Positions 25,732 to 34,994 of a stretch of DNA of 38,089 nt are shown here, one piece after another. The DNA comes from an uncultured Woeseiaceae bacterium (GTDB lineage: Bacteria; Pseudomonadota; Gammaproteobacteria; Steroidobacterales; Woeseiaceae): positions 1 to 38,089 of the forward strand of contig CAMYJB010000022.1 of NCBI GenBank assembly GCA_947258565.1, read 5' to 3'. The notes under the pieces are model-generated. The model worked only from the letters and a program-made list of their open reading frames with translations, was not told the origin of the DNA and ran no database searches. Each line of letters opens with the position of its first letter. Position 1 is the stretch's first letter. The translations under genes were made by a program, and so were the position numbers.

Positions 25732-26673
25732 ATGGCACGGCATACTTCGAAACATGTGCACGATTTGCCGACAGTCATGATCGAGCCCGAGCCCCTGGTC
25801 GTTGCGACCTACAGCCGCCGGATGCGGTTGCTGTTGCCCGACGGCCGCAATGTCGATGCACGCATCAAGGGCAAGCGCCTGAAACCGGTCTGTGGAGACC
25901 GTGTCGAAGCCGGCCCGATCCCCGGTGAGTCGGACTGGCTCATCACTGCGATCTGCGAGCGGCGTAACGAACTGACGCGGCCGAACCTGCGCGGCAAGGT
26001 TGAGGTCCTCGCGGCCAATATCGACAAGTTGCTGGTGATGGCTGCCCCGGCCCCGGAACCCGAGTGGGCAATCGTCGACCGCTACCTGTGCGCCGCGGAG
26101 CTAATCAACGCGAGCGCCGCTGTCGTCTTCAACAAGAGCGACCTGGCTGCCGAATCTTCTGTGGACGAGATCCTCAACGATTATGCGCGTATCGGCTATC
26201 CGACGGTGCGCTGCAGTGCAAAGAGCGGCCGCAACATGGACGCCGTGGCCGAGCTGCTGCGCGACGGCATATCGATCATTGTGGGTCAATCGGGCGTCGG
26301 CAAGTCCAGCCTGATCAATCGTTTGCTGGGCGACGATCGACTACGCGTTGCCGCAATCTCGGACAAGAGCGGCGAAGGCCGTCACACGACCGTCAACTCC
26401 GCCATGCTGCAATTACCGGGTGGCGGCGCCGTGATCGACTCGCCCGGCGTGCGCGACTACGCGCCGGCGCTTCAGCCAGATGAAATCGTCGTCGGCTACC
26501 GGGAAATCGCAGCCTCCTCCCAGGCCTGCCGCTTCGCGAACTGCCGTCACCTGCGTGAGCCGGGCTGCGCCGTCAAAGCCGCGGTTGACAATGGAACGAT
26601 CAGCAAGCGCCGCTACGACAGTTACCGGCACCTGCTCGCGCTGACAACGAAACTGACGAGCGGCCAGTACTAA
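25732..26673 (+). CDS. rsgA: Ribosome small-subunit-dependent GTPase RsgA
   Basis: 313 residues from ATG 25732. An in-frame ATG at 25777 is an alternative and neither has a clear ribosome site. It has an OB-fold N-terminal region, then a circularly permuted GTPase with G4 NKSD (134-137), G1 GQSGVGKS (185-192) and G3 DSPG (236-239). A zinc knuckle follows (Cys266, Cys271, His273, Cys279). RsgA assists late 30S subunit maturation. Its stop overlaps that of the convergent hinT by 4 bases. Confidence 0.95.
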   Translation: MARHTSKHVHDLPTVMIEPEPLVVATYSRRMRLLLPDGRNVDARIKGKRLKPVCGDRVEAGPIPGESDWLITAICERRNELTRPNLRGKVEVLAANIDKLLVMAAPAPEPEWAIVDRYLCAAELINASAAVVFNKSDLAAESSVDEILNDYARIGYPTVRCSAKSGRNMDAVAELLRDGISIIVGQSGVGKSSLINRLLGDDRLRVAAISDKSGEGRHTTVNSAMLQLPGGGAVIDSPGVRDYAPALQPDEIVVGYREIAASSQACRFANCRHLREPGCAVKAAVDNGTISKRRYDSYRHLLALTTKLTSGQY

Positions 26674-27020
26674 CCCGGCGGCCAGGTCATCGTCCTGCCA
26701 CCCATCAGGTGCAGGTGTATGTGAAAAACGCTCTGGCCCGCGGCCGCGTTGCAGTTCATGACGACGCGATAACCTTCATCCGCGAGGCCCTCGTCAGCCG
26801 CAATCCTGGTGGCTGCCAGTAACAACTCCCCGCTGAGCGATTCGTCACCGTCCTGCAGATCATTCATCGTCGCAATGTGACGTCGGGGAATGAGCAGTAT
26901 GTGCGTCGGCGCTTTCGGATCGATATCCCGAAATGCGATGAGCGTATCGTTTTCGTAAACGATATCGGCCGCCAGGTCCCCGTTGACGATCTTGCAAAAA
27001 AGACAGTCTTGTTCACTCAT
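26670..27020 (-). CDS. hinT: HIT-family nucleotide hydrolase HinT
   Basis: 116 residues, the usual length. It starts CLFCKIVNGD and ends with the histidine triad HIHLHLMGG (His100, His102, His104). HinT hydrolyses aminoacyl-AMP and related phosphoramidates. It starts 9 bases after recR stops and is probably the last gene of the dnaX-ebfC-recR-hinT transcript, an order that places it at the tail of a replication-repair operon. Confidence 0.95.
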   Translation of the reverse strand: MSEQDCLFCKIVNGDLAADIVYENDTLIAFRDIDPKAPTHILLIPRRHIATMNDLQDGDESLSGELLLAATRIAADEGLADEGYRVVMNCNAAAGQSVFHIHLHLMGGRTMTWPPG

Positions 27021-27029
27021 GAGCTTCCC

Positions 27030-27629
27030 CTATTCGATCAGCCTGCGTCCGTAGAACGCATGTGACAATGTACCGCCATCGACGTATTCGAGCTCACCAC
27101 CCAGCGGCACGCCATGAGCAATCCTGCTCGCCTGCACATCGTGCCGCTCCGCGAGATCGGCGAGATAGTGTGCCGTAGCGTCGCCCTCCACTGTCGGATT
27201 GGTGGCAATGATCATTTCGCTGATGCCGCCCTCTGCGAGCCGCTGCTCGAGCGTCGTCAACCCGAGTTCCTGCGGCCCGATACCGTCGAGCGGTGACAGG
27301 TGTCCCATCAAAACGAAGTAATGGCCGCGGAAACCCGTGGCATCCTCAATGGCCATGACGTCCGCCGGCGATTCCACGATGCAAAGCTGCGTGGCGTCTC
27401 GCCCGGTCGCACTGCAGATCGAGCATAGATCGTGCTCGCTCAGCATGCGGCAGCGTTTACAGTGGCCGATTCCCTGCACGGCCTGCAATAACGCGGAGGA
27501 CAAATGCGTCGCGCCGTCGCGATCGCGTTCCAGCAGGTGGAATGCGATTCGCTGAGCCGACTTCTTGCCGACGCCCGGCATGCAGCGAAGTGCGTCGATC
27601 AACTGGACCAACAGGGGCGAAAAGGACAT
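27030..27629 (-). CDS. recR: Recombination protein RecR
   Basis: 199 residues. It has an N-terminal helix-hairpin-helix ([17 protein letters not shown]), a zinc finger with Cys57, Cys60, Cys69 and Cys72 (CKRC and CSIC), a Toprim domain starting at about residue 82 ([13 protein letters not shown]), and a C-terminal ATP-binding-like tail. With RecF and RecO it loads RecA at gaps. It lies 7 bases after ebfC. Confidence 0.96.
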   Translation of the reverse strand: MSFSPLLVQLIDALRCMPGVGKKSAQRIAFHLLERDRDGATHLSSALLQAVQGIGHCKRCRMLSEHDLCSICSATGRDATQLCIVESPADVMAIEDATGFRGHYFVLMGHLSPLDGIGPQELGLTTLEQRLAEGGISEMIIATNPTVEGDATAHYLADLAERHDVQASRIAHGVPLGGELEYVDGGTLSHAFYGRRLIE

Positions 27630-27636
27630 GCGCTAT

Positions 27637-27960
27637 TCAGAACGGCAGGTTCACGCCCGGAGGCAGCGACATCCCCGAGGTCAGCCCGGCGAATTTCTCC
27701 TGCACGGTCTTCTCCACTTTCGTCACCGCGTCGTTGAATGCCGCCGTAATGAGGTCCTCGAGCATCTCCTTGTCGTCACCAATCAGGGTGTCGTCGATTT
27801 CAAGCGCCTGCAGTCGATGTTGGCAGGTCATCGTTACCTTGACCATACCGCCGCCGGACTCGCCTGTAACGGTCAGCGACGCCATTTCCTCCTGGGCCTT
27901 TTTCATGTTCGCCTGCATCTGCTGGGCCTGCTTCATCAACTGGCCGATGCCACCTTTCAT
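27637..27960 (-). CDS. ebfC: YbaB/EbfC nucleoid-associated protein
   Basis: 107 residues with the family N-terminal helix ([20 protein letters not shown]) and the sheet segment [17 protein letters not shown]. It forms DNA-binding tweezer-like dimers. AAGGAG lies just upstream of ATG 27960. It stands between dnaX (13 bases) and recR (7 bases), the standard order. Confidence 0.95.
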   Translation of the reverse strand: MKGGIGQLMKQAQQMQANMKKAQEEMASLTVTGESGGGMVKVTMTCQHRLQALEIDDTLIGDDKEMLEDLITAAFNDAVTKVEKTVQEKFAGLTSGMSLPPGVNLPF

Positions 27961-27973
27961 TGCTTACTCCTTG

Positions 27974-29611
27974 CTAGTCGGACCGCGGTGAATCCAGCGG
28001 CTCGATCGTATCGGTCTTGAGTTCCGCGCCGAACATATTCTTGAGTGTCTGCACGTTTGGATCAGACTCGAGCGACTTTCGTGCTGCAACCATACGCTCG
28101 TCCGCAATGCGATTTTCCTGCGCGTGCGGTGTCTCGGGCGCCGATTTCGCGATCTGGATATCAACGACCAGCTCCTCGCCGAAGTGCTTCGACAAGGCAG
28201 CTGCCAGCGCGTCCTTGCGTTGCCGGGTCAGCAAAGAGTCCGACCGCGGATCCAGACTGAAATACACGGTATTGCCCCCTCGCTTTTCCAGCGCGCAGTT
28301 GGCGGCCAGCAACCGCAGCGATCCCGTCAGTTCAAGTTCACTCATGATCGCGCCCCATTCCGTGTCCTGCCAGCCTTTAGTGCCGGCTGCCGGCGGCTTC
28401 GCCGCCCGAGCGGCCGGTTGTCGGGCTGCACTGGCAGCCGGTTGCGCGGCGGACGGCGCTTTCCCGGGCTTTGCCGCCGTCGGCTTGTCGGCAGAGCCAG
28501 CCGGGGCAACGCTGGCGGAATTGGCAGCCGCGGGCTTGAAAGCCAGCATTCGCAGCAATGTCATCTCGGCGCCGCTGCGCGGGTCCGGGGCCAGCGGCAG
28601 GTCCCGTCGGCCCGTCAGTGCAGTCTGGTAATAGAGCTGGACATCGGCCGGCTCGAAGAGTCCCGCGAGTTCGGAAAGCACTCTCTCCGCGATCTCGTCA
28701 TCGGCGTCCGTCGAGCCTATGAGCTGGTACACCGCAATCCGCTGCAACATTCTCGCCAGGTCCTCGAGCAATCGCGCATAGTCCGGAAACTGCTCGTCCA
28801 GCTCGGCCACCAGGTCGATGATCGCCGCGGCATCGTCCGCGGCCAGGTTCCTGAGCAACCGGATGACGTGATCACGGTCGATCGTGCCGAGCATCAGCGC
28901 CAGCGATTCCTCGTCGACCCTGCCGCCGCAATAGGCGATTGCCTGGTCGAGCAGGCTCAGGGCGTCCCTGAGGCTGCCGTCGGCTGCGCGGGCCAGCATG
29001 GCAAGCGCCGGCGTTTCGGCTTCGATGCCTTCCGCGTCACAGATATGCGCCAGCCGGTCCTGGATGAGCTTCGGCGTCAGGCGTTTGAGGTTGAATTGCA
29101 GGCAGCGCGACAGGACCGTCACTGGCAGCTTCTGCGGATCCGTCGTTGCGAGCAGGAACTTCACGTGTGGCGGTGGTTCCTCGAGCGTCTTCAGCAATGC
29201 ATTGAACGAGCTGGTCGACAACATGTGCACCTCGTCGATGAGGTAGACCTTGTAGCGGCCCCTGGAGGGGGCATACTGCACGTTGTCGAGCAGGTCCCGG
29301 GTGTCGTCCACCTTGGTTTTCGAGGCGGCATCGACCTCGATGAGATCCACGAAACGCCCCTCGTCGATCTCCCTGCACGCGCTACACTCACCGCAAGGCG
29401 CCGACGTTACTCCGTTTTCGCAGTTGAGAGCTTTCGCCAGGATCCTGGCGATCGTCGTCTTGCCGACGCCCCGCGTGCCTGCAAACAGGTAGGCGTGGTG
29501 CAGACGCCCGGAGTCGAGCGCATTGACCAGCGCTTTGAGCACATGCTCCTGACCAACCGTGTCCGCAAAGGTTTTTGGCCGCCATTTCCGGGCCAAAACG
29601 AGATAGCTCAT
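27974..29611 (-). CDS. dnaX: DNA polymerase III subunit tau/gamma (DnaX)
   Basis: 545 residues, shorter than E. coli tau (643). It is the clamp-loader ATPase: YLVLARKWRPKTFADTVGQ start, Walker A GTRGVGKT (45-52), zinc cysteines 64, 73, 76 and 79, Walker B YLIDEVHML, and sensor 2 segment GSLRDALSLLDQ. A Pro/Ala/Lys-rich linker (about 370-425) leads to the C-terminal tau part. No A-AAA-AAG slippery heptamer was seen in the linker, so an E. coli-type frameshift to make gamma is not evident. It heads the operon dnaX-ebfC-recR-hinT. Confidence 0.96.
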   Translation of the reverse strand: MSYLVLARKWRPKTFADTVGQEHVLKALVNALDSGRLHHAYLFAGTRGVGKTTIARILAKALNCENGVTSAPCGECSACREIDEGRFVDLIEVDAASKTKVDDTRDLLDNVQYAPSRGRYKVYLIDEVHMLSTSSFNALLKTLEEPPPHVKFLLATTDPQKLPVTVLSRCLQFNLKRLTPKLIQDRLAHICDAEGIEAETPALAMLARAADGSLRDALSLLDQAIAYCGGRVDEESLALMLGTIDRDHVIRLLRNLAADDAAAIIDLVAELDEQFPDYARLLEDLARMLQRIAVYQLIGSTDADDEIAERVLSELAGLFEPADVQLYYQTALTGRRDLPLAPDPRSGAEMTLLRMLAFKPAAANSASVAPAGSADKPTAAKPGKAPSAAQPAASAARQPAARAAKPPAAGTKGWQDTEWGAIMSELELTGSLRLLAANCALEKRGGNTVYFSLDPRSDSLLTRQRKDALAAALSKHFGEELVVDIQIAKSAPETPHAQENRIADERMVAARKSLESDPNVQTLKNMFGAELKTDTIEPLDSPRSD

Positions 29612-29722
29612 AGCGAAACCAAGAGACGTAAACCGTCACCCCTAAAGGTCAGCCAGTGTAACGCACCGACCCCCCGCCGCAAGTAGCAAACGGCGGCGGA
29701 TACGACGACGAAAAAGCGGAGT

Positions 29723-29828
29723 GGCCCGCGCCAGCAACTCCCCGGCACCCGGCGTCACCGCTACCGCTGCTCCCTTCCGGGCCTGACGGGGTTCACGGCT
29801 GACCGTCGCGGGGAAGCCGACGCGGACC
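29723..29828 (-). ncRNA. ffs: SRP RNA (4.5S, bacterial small type)
   Basis: On the minus strand the apical signature GTCAGGCCCGGAAGGGAGCA is the Ffh-binding loop of signal recognition particle RNA. The ends pair: GGTCCGCG at the 5' end with CGCGGGCC at the 3' end, then further stem (CTTCCCCG with CGGGGAG). The length of about 106 bases fits the bacterial small form. The ends were set from this pairing and may be off by a few bases. A T-run (29711-29715) follows the 3' end. The RNA lies upstream of dnaX on the same strand. Confidence 0.93.
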
Positions 29829-29835
29829 GGGCGCG

Positions 29836-29864
29836 ATTATGGCCGCTCTGCGGCGCGGATACAA
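29836..29864 (-). promoter_or_regulatory. Promoter of the SRP RNA gene
   Basis: On the minus strand, TTGTAT (29859-29864) and CATAAT (29836-29841) are separated by exactly 17 bases. The predicted start falls 7 bases after the -10 box, at the first base of the SRP RNA stem. The agreement of spacing and RNA end supports both calls. Confidence 0.7.
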
Positions 29865-29893
29865 TGTACGCGCCGACAGCGCCGCTCCGCGGC

Positions 29894-30835
29894 TCAGAAC
29901 GCCCGGGACAGCTTCACGAGCACATAGCCGCCGTAGAGCGCCAGTATGATGATCGCCTCGCCTTTCTGGATGCCACGCTTACGCAGGAAGAACACCAGCA
30001 CCGCCAGGGTCAGGAAAAACAGGAATGGCAAGTCGAAGCGCAGGAGGTTGCCATCGAACCGCAACGTCGAGATCACAGCAGCGGCCCCGACGGGCACGAG
30101 CGTGTCGAAAATGTTGCTGCCGACGAGATTCCCGACGGACATGCGCGCTCGCTTCTTGATCGCCGCACCCACCGATATGGAAAGCTCCGGGAGGCTGGTG
30201 CCAAGGCCGATGATAACGACGGCGACGAATGCTTCACTGATATCCAGTGCGGCGGCTACGGCGATGGCGCCGCTAACCGTCAGTTCGGCGCAAATTCCCA
30301 CGATACCGAGGCCGGCCGCGAGATACAGCCATGCCCTGGCATTACGAATTAGCCCATCATCGCCGTCGGGGTCGGCGCGTTTTCGCCGATCACCGAACAG
30401 AGACGCAAAATAAATGAAGTACACGACCAGCAGAGCGATCCCCTCGGTTCTGGACACGGCGCCGTCGAAACCGAAGATACCGAGGAGCAAGGTCGAGCCC
30501 AGCAACACGCTGCCGTGCTGAAAAATCATGCTCCGCGGCAAAGTAAGGTAAGACATCAGGGCCGCCACGCCGAGCACGAACCCGATCTGGCCGAGGGAAC
30601 TGCCGATCGCCGTGCCGACAACGACGTCCGATGCATCGCCGGATAGCAGATTGATGATCGCGCCATCGATCGCAATCGCGAGTTCCGGAAGATCGCTGCC
30701 GATCGACAGGATGGCGACGCCGACGATAAAGTCGGATACGCCAAGCCGTGACGCAACGGTGACAGCGCCCCGGATAGTCAGTTCCGTCCCGTACCAGAGC
30801 CCCGCCAGGCCGAAAATCAGCGACAGGTAGTCCAA
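29894..30835 (-). CDS. Na+/Ca2+ exchanger-family (CaCA) membrane transporter
   Basis: 313 residues starting at TTG 30835, with about ten hydrophobic segments. Both alpha-repeats are visible: SIGSDLPELAIAI with VGTAIGSSLGQIGFVLG in the first half, and GLGTSLPELSISV with VGNLVGSNIFDTLVPVG in the second. These match the YrbG/CaxA-type prokaryotic exchangers. The ion pair (Ca2+ with Na+ or K+ or H+) cannot be told from sequence. It starts 12 bases after the M28 peptidase gene stops, so the two are probably one transcript. Confidence 0.9.
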   Translation of the reverse strand: MDYLSLIFGLAGLWYGTELTIRGAVTVASRLGVSDFIVGVAILSIGSDLPELAIAIDGAIINLLSGDASDVVVGTAIGSSLGQIGFVLGVAALMSYLTLPRSMIFQHGSVLLGSTLLLGIFGFDGAVSRTEGIALLVVYFIYFASLFGDRRKRADPDGDDGLIRNARAWLYLAAGLGIVGICAELTVSGAIAVAAALDISEAFVAVVIIGLGTSLPELSISVGAAIKKRARMSVGNLVGSNIFDTLVPVGAAAVISTLRFDGNLLRFDLPFLFFLTLAVLVFFLRKRGIQKGEAIIILALYGGYVLVKLSRAF

Positions 30836-30847
30836 CCGTCTGCCCCT

Positions 30848-32530
30848 TTACTCCTCGCTGCGAGCGCTGGCGCTCTGCTCACGCACGGCCTTGAACTCGG
30901 AACCCGCTTTCCATTGCGGCCAGCGTCGGGAGTTGCCGAGGTCCTCGATAATCGCCTGCAACAGCTCCATGTCCTGGGCGGCTCCACGCAGGTCCCAGTC
31001 CGGGTCCCAGGCGTCGCAGGTCTGGTGATAGCAATTGCCGACGTAATCTGCGATCCACTGCTCGCCTGCCTGCCGGCCGCCGTCGACGAGATCGGCGGCC
31101 CCCGCGATTTGCATGATCAACAGCACCGGCACGCCACCCCTGGCCATGGGAAAGTGATCGGCACGAAAGAACAGACCGTTTTCCGGGAGGCTCTCGGGTG
31201 TGACACTGCGCCCCTGCGCTGCCGCAGCGCGAACGAGATCATCCTCGAGTTCGCTCTGGCCCTCGCCGACGAGAACAACGTCTCGTGCCGGACCGGCCGT
31301 ATTGAGAATATCGAGACTCAGGTTAGCGACCGTCGTCTCCAGCGGATAGATGGGGTCTCTCGCGTAGGCGTCGGAGCCCAGCAGGCCACTCTCCTCAGCC
31401 GTCCAGGCCGCAAACACCACACTGCGCTGGAGCGGCGGCCCGGATTTCAGGACACGGGCAATCTCCAGCACACCGGCGATGCCCAGCGCATCATCGTTGG
31501 CGCCCGGCCGCACCGTTCGGCCTTGCTCGTCCGGTTCGCCGGTACCGTATGCATCCCAGTGGGCCGCGACCATCAGAAACTCGTCGGGATGTGCCTCACC
31601 CGGCAATATCGCGAGGACGTTACTGCTTTCGAAATGCTCGACGGCGACGGAAAGCTCCGCTTCAAATCGTGCGCCGTCCATTTCGAAGGCCTGGAAATCA
31701 GGACTGCGCGCCTGTTTGCGAAGCTCTTCAAGATCGTAACCCGCACTTGCCATCAATGCCGAGGCTGCATCCCCGTGCAGCCAGCCTTGCAGCATGACCG
31801 GGGCCGTCGCCATGTCCGCATGGACAACCGCATAGTTCTCACCGGGCGACGACGATGCAACGTTCCAGCCATAGCCCGCGGCCCCGGTCTCGTGAATTAC
31901 GAGCGCAGCCGCTGCGCCGCGGCGTGCTGCTTCCTCGAACTTGTAGGTCCAGCGGCCGTAGTACGTCATGCGCCGGTTACCAAATACGCCGGCAACAGGC
32001 TCTCCCGGTTCCGCGGCAAAGTCCGGATCATTGACCAGGAAGAGCGCGACCTTGGCTTCGAGGTCGATGTCGCCGTAGTCATCCCAGTTCCGCTCGGGGG
32101 CATAGGCGCCAAAACCAACGAATACGACCGGCGCATCGATCAAGATCGAGTCAACCTCACGCACGGTACTGGCTTCGATGTTCAGTTTTTGTTCCAGGGG
32201 TTGCGGAACGCCGTCCACAACAAACTGCATCGTTGCCGGTGCTTCGACCTGCGTGTGGATCATCGGTACATCGTGTGTCCAGCTGCCCTCGACGCCGCCC
32301 GGATCGAGTCCCAATTCGTTGAATCGGCGGATCAGGTATTCGACCGTCTTCCTACCGCCGGGCGTGCCGGGTGCACGCCCCTCGTAATCATCGGACGCCA
32401 GTTCCCTGACGATTGCCGACAATCGTGCGGTTTCGATCCGCGCCGGGTTCTTGGCGACGTCCTCATCACCAGCACCGCAGCCCGCAACTGCCGCACCAAA
32501 AATCAACCCGGTCAACGCGCGCAGCAACAT
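30848..32530 (-). CDS. M28-family zinc aminopeptidase lipoprotein
   Basis: 560 residues. The N-terminus (LTGLIFGAAVAGC) is a lipoprotein signal. A protease-associated insertion lies at about 130-270 (VVFVGFGAY). The peptidase domain follows, with the two-zinc ligands His324 (AAHWDAYGTG), Asp346 (GANDDALG) and the Glu379-Glu380 pair (WTAEESGLLGS), and later LSLDILN and RADHFPMA. It probably trims peptides in the periplasm or at the cell surface. The calcium exchanger gene follows 12 bases downstream. Confidence 0.92.
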   Translation of the reverse strand: MLLRALTGLIFGAAVAGCGAGDEDVAKNPARIETARLSAIVRELASDDYEGRAPGTPGGRKTVEYLIRRFNELGLDPGGVEGSWTHDVPMIHTQVEAPATMQFVVDGVPQPLEQKLNIEASTVREVDSILIDAPVVFVGFGAYAPERNWDDYGDIDLEAKVALFLVNDPDFAAEPGEPVAGVFGNRRMTYYGRWTYKFEEAARRGAAAALVIHETGAAGYGWNVASSSPGENYAVVHADMATAPVMLQGWLHGDAASALMASAGYDLEELRKQARSPDFQAFEMDGARFEAELSVAVEHFESSNVLAILPGEAHPDEFLMVAAHWDAYGTGEPDEQGRTVRPGANDDALGIAGVLEIARVLKSGPPLQRSVVFAAWTAEESGLLGSDAYARDPIYPLETTVANLSLDILNTAGPARDVVLVGEGQSELEDDLVRAAAAQGRSVTPESLPENGLFFRADHFPMARGGVPVLLIMQIAGAADLVDGGRQAGEQWIADYVGNCYHQTCDAWDPDWDLRGAAQDMELLQAIIEDLGNSRRWPQWKAGSEFKAVREQSASARSEE

Positions 32531-32621
32531 GCAGATCTCCTTTCGCGTCTTTACTGGCTACCCCGCATGTTGCACCCGCGGGAATCGTTCCGCAATTGCG
32601 CGGAAGTGACTGGCGCAAAAA

Positions 32622-32648
32622 AAAGCGGCGAGCCATGCTCGCCGCTTT
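32622..32648 (-). terminator. Rho-independent terminator of the gene at 32671
   Basis: A perfect 12-bp stem (AAAGCGGCGAGC with GCTCGCCGCTTT) and 3-base loop. On the minus strand the stem ends in a run of eight T's (plus-strand A-run to 32617), strongly terminator-like. It separates the secreted protein gene from the M28 gene, which therefore has its own promoter. Confidence 0.85.
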
Positions 32649-32670
32649 CGTTAGGTCATGGCGTGCGTGA

Positions 32671-33450
32671 CTATTCGTTATCTGCCGCCATGCGCCTGTT
32701 GGTTCCCAGATAGACGCGCGAGGAATCGCAATCGACCTTTCCGGTGAACAGTTCCTCGGCCTTCATCCAGCCGCTTTCACTGTACTGATCGTAGTCGGCA
32801 CCCTGCTCTTCCAGGTTCTGCCAGGCCGCGATGAATTTGAAGTCGAATTCTTCACCGCCGCCGCCGTAGGCCGGGAAGAACACCCACATGCCCGACGTCG
32901 AACCATGCCCGGACCGGTACTCAGCCCACGCGCTGAGTGCGGGCGAAATATCACCGAAACTCGTGTCATCGGTCATGCTGCAATCCGAAAATGAGACGAC
33001 GATATTGGAAGGATTGGCACGCTCGGGCGGCTTCTTGTACTCCAGCACCGCGAAGTTGGCATGCGCATTACAGCTCCAGAGTGCATTGAACTCATCCATG
33101 ACATCGCCGCCGGTGGCAAGCCATCGATCCTGTGCCCGGCCCAGCATCTTCGCGCTGGGCGAGCCACCAATCCAAAGCACGTCGAACTCCTGCTCGGGTC
33201 CCGAGTAGTACGGCACCAGCGTCCAGGCCGAATAATCCTGCAGCCCTTGCTCGTCTGCCCATGCATTCCACATACCCACAACCTCGTCGAGATCGGCAGG
33301 GCCTTTCCCCTCGTTATAGGTGCAGGCATACAACTCGACCGGCGTTGCCGGGTCCGGCCCCTCTGCAGATTCTCCGTGACTGTCTGCAACGACCGTTCCT
33401 GTCGACAGCAACAAGCCGCCGCTCAAGAGCGAGATCAAGATCTTCTTCAT
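32671..33450 (-). CDS. Hypothetical secreted protein
   Basis: 259 residues from ATG 33450, with AGGGGAT upstream. Residues 1-22 are a signal peptide (ISLLSGGLLLSTGTVVADS). The mature protein is acidic, rich in Trp, Tyr and Gly, with four Cys residues (VELYACTYN, LWSCNAHANF, FSDCSMTD, KVDCDSS) that could form two disulfides. No catalytic motif or known family was recognised. It appears to be a single-gene unit with its own terminator. Confidence 0.75.
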   Translation of the reverse strand: MKKILISLLSGGLLLSTGTVVADSHGESAEGPDPATPVELYACTYNEGKGPADLDEVVGMWNAWADEQGLQDYSAWTLVPYYSGPEQEFDVLWIGGSPSAKMLGRAQDRWLATGGDVMDEFNALWSCNAHANFAVLEYKKPPERANPSNIVVSFSDCSMTDDTSFGDISPALSAWAEYRSGHGSTSGMWVFFPAYGGGGEEFDFKFIAAWQNLEEQGADYDQYSESGWMKAEELFTGKVDCDSSRVYLGTNRRMAADNE

Positions 33451-33594
33451 TGTTATCCCCTATATTTTTGTTGTATCGGCGGGCCAGACGCCCAGCCAGA
33501 TGGCGAAGTATAGTCGTTTTTCTGAGACCGCGTACAGAAGCATGGCACGCTGCTGCAGAACTAACGCATGGCAATCTTGGGACAGGCGGGCTTC

Positions 33595-34731
33595 TTATTG
33601 CAACGGTAAGGCGAGTCGGTTCATCCACGTGTCCAGCGCCGGGCGCGGATTCAGATTCTCGTCATATAGCCCGGTGTCCCGCCAGATATGCGCGACGGGA
33701 TCCTGTTGGAGCGCTCCGTTCCAAAGCGCATCGTAGTCAACCAGGGAAAACCAGACAATGAATCGGGCATCCAGCGTATTCGCCGCGGTAAAGAGCGTGT
33801 TCAGGTAGGCATCCTGTTTCGCAGAATCGCTGGCGATGTCTACCCCGAAAGCTGGAATCGTGAGCGTTTCCGCGATCCAGCCCGTCTCTGCTATGGCGAC
33901 CGGTTTGCCACCTGCCAAACCCGCAATCTGCGACAACCAGTCTGCAGGGAGTTTCGCAGGGTCTCCACGATCCGAATGGTCGAAAAAGACATACGGGTAC
34001 ACGCTGATGCCAACAACATCGATGAGTTCAATCAAGCGCGGTAGCTCCGCGCGTATCGTCGCGGCTGCAGACGAGCCGGGGGACTTCAACGCGACACTTG
34101 CCATCAGTTGCACATTCGGGAACTGTGCTCTCAGGGAGCTGGAAACGGCTGCCGTGAAATTAACCAGGTCTTCGTACGCGGCAATGTCGTTGAGAGCAAG
34201 CTCACTGACTTCTATACCAAGATTAAAATAATCAGGACTGAAGCGTTGGATCAGGTCTGCCGCAAAGCGGGTGTATGCGGTTATTACATCCGGGTCGTCC
34301 AGTGCTCGCGCATCCCACGGTGATGGTAATGGCTGATTCGGAGCGGTCCCCCAATAATCTGCAAGCCCGTCCCGCATTCCATTGAGTGGGCTGAGCGCCA
34401 AATACGTTCTCATATTAGTCGGCGTATTGGCCAACCTCGCGCTGATCTCGGCCTCCACCTCAGGCGAATACGGCGTTCCGTTCAGCGCCTCTTCCCAGGG
34501 AATGCCGGCATCGAGATGGTGCGCGATAAAGTCGCCTCGTAAAGCTACTTCGGAGTACACGAAATTAACGGCCGTTGGAGTAGCATCGTATGGCCAAGGG
34601 GTAAACCCGAGCTCAAAAGGTCTGGTTTCTGCCGGCGGTGGCGGCGGCCCGCCGCCCGAGGAGCCACCACATGCTTGCAGCAAACCGAACAGTGCGGCCA
34701 GTTGCAGAAGTTGCAGAAATCGTCGATGCAT
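33595..34731 (-). CDS. TIM-barrel glycosidase-like lipoprotein
   Basis: 378 residues. The signal (LQLAALFGLLQAC) ends in a lipobox with a Gly/Ser/Pro linker behind it (GGSSGGGPPPPP), typical of surface lipoproteins. The domain has alternating beta/alpha segments. NLGIEVSEL (Glu174) is a candidate acid/base at the end of strand 4, and VAIAETGW (Glu282) is a candidate nucleophile at strand 7, the clan GH-A layout seen in GH53-like galactanases. ISVYPYVFF lies between them. The exact family and substrate are open. It is divergent from the riboswitch-controlled esterase gene. Confidence 0.75.
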   Translation of the reverse strand: MHRRFLQLLQLAALFGLLQACGGSSGGGPPPPPAETRPFELGFTPWPYDATPTAVNFVYSEVALRGDFIAHHLDAGIPWEEALNGTPYSPEVEAEISARLANTPTNMRTYLALSPLNGMRDGLADYWGTAPNQPLPSPWDARALDDPDVITAYTRFAADLIQRFSPDYFNLGIEVSELALNDIAAYEDLVNFTAAVSSSLRAQFPNVQLMASVALKSPGSSAAATIRAELPRLIELIDVVGISVYPYVFFDHSDRGDPAKLPADWLSQIAGLAGGKPVAIAETGWIAETLTIPAFGVDIASDSAKQDAYLNTLFTAANTLDARFIVWFSLVDYDALWNGALQQDPVAHIWRDTGLYDENLNPRPALDTWMNRLALPLQ

Positions 34732-34961
34732 AACCGCAGATTTTACGCAGAAGCCGGCGACAAAGTTTGTGCGCTACCTCACAGCGTCCAGTTATCGTTT
34801 CGCACTGCCGTGCACGACAGGCCGCCGGTGGCCGTTGTGAGCCGGTTGCATGGAGACGAATCGATCGGCCGCTGTCTCGCGGCTGCCCGTCGTCTGATTT
34901 CCGAGCCATTTTCCACCGATGACCAAAGCGGACGTTTCATCCAACTCAGTACATCCCCGAA

Positions 34962-34989
34962 TTGACGGGCCGTCCTGGCCTGTCACCAT
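34962..34989 (+). promoter_or_regulatory. Weak candidate promoter for the riboswitch transcript
   Basis: TTGACG (34962-34967) is a good -35 box. CACCAT 16 bases later is a poor -10 box, but it would start the RNA near 34996, just before the riboswitch core. Tentative. Confidence 0.3.
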
Positions 34990-34994
34990 CCATC

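Noticed and set aside
28124..29686. A 520-residue plus-strand frame opposite dnaX
   Set aside because: Shadow of dnaX. It has no motif or ribosome site and is not plausible as a gene.
30914..32713. A 599-residue open frame on the plus strand opposite the M28 peptidase gene
   Set aside because: The minus strand carries a clear M28 peptidase with zinc ligands and a lipobox. The long opposite frame arises from GC-rich codon bias and has no recognisable domain.
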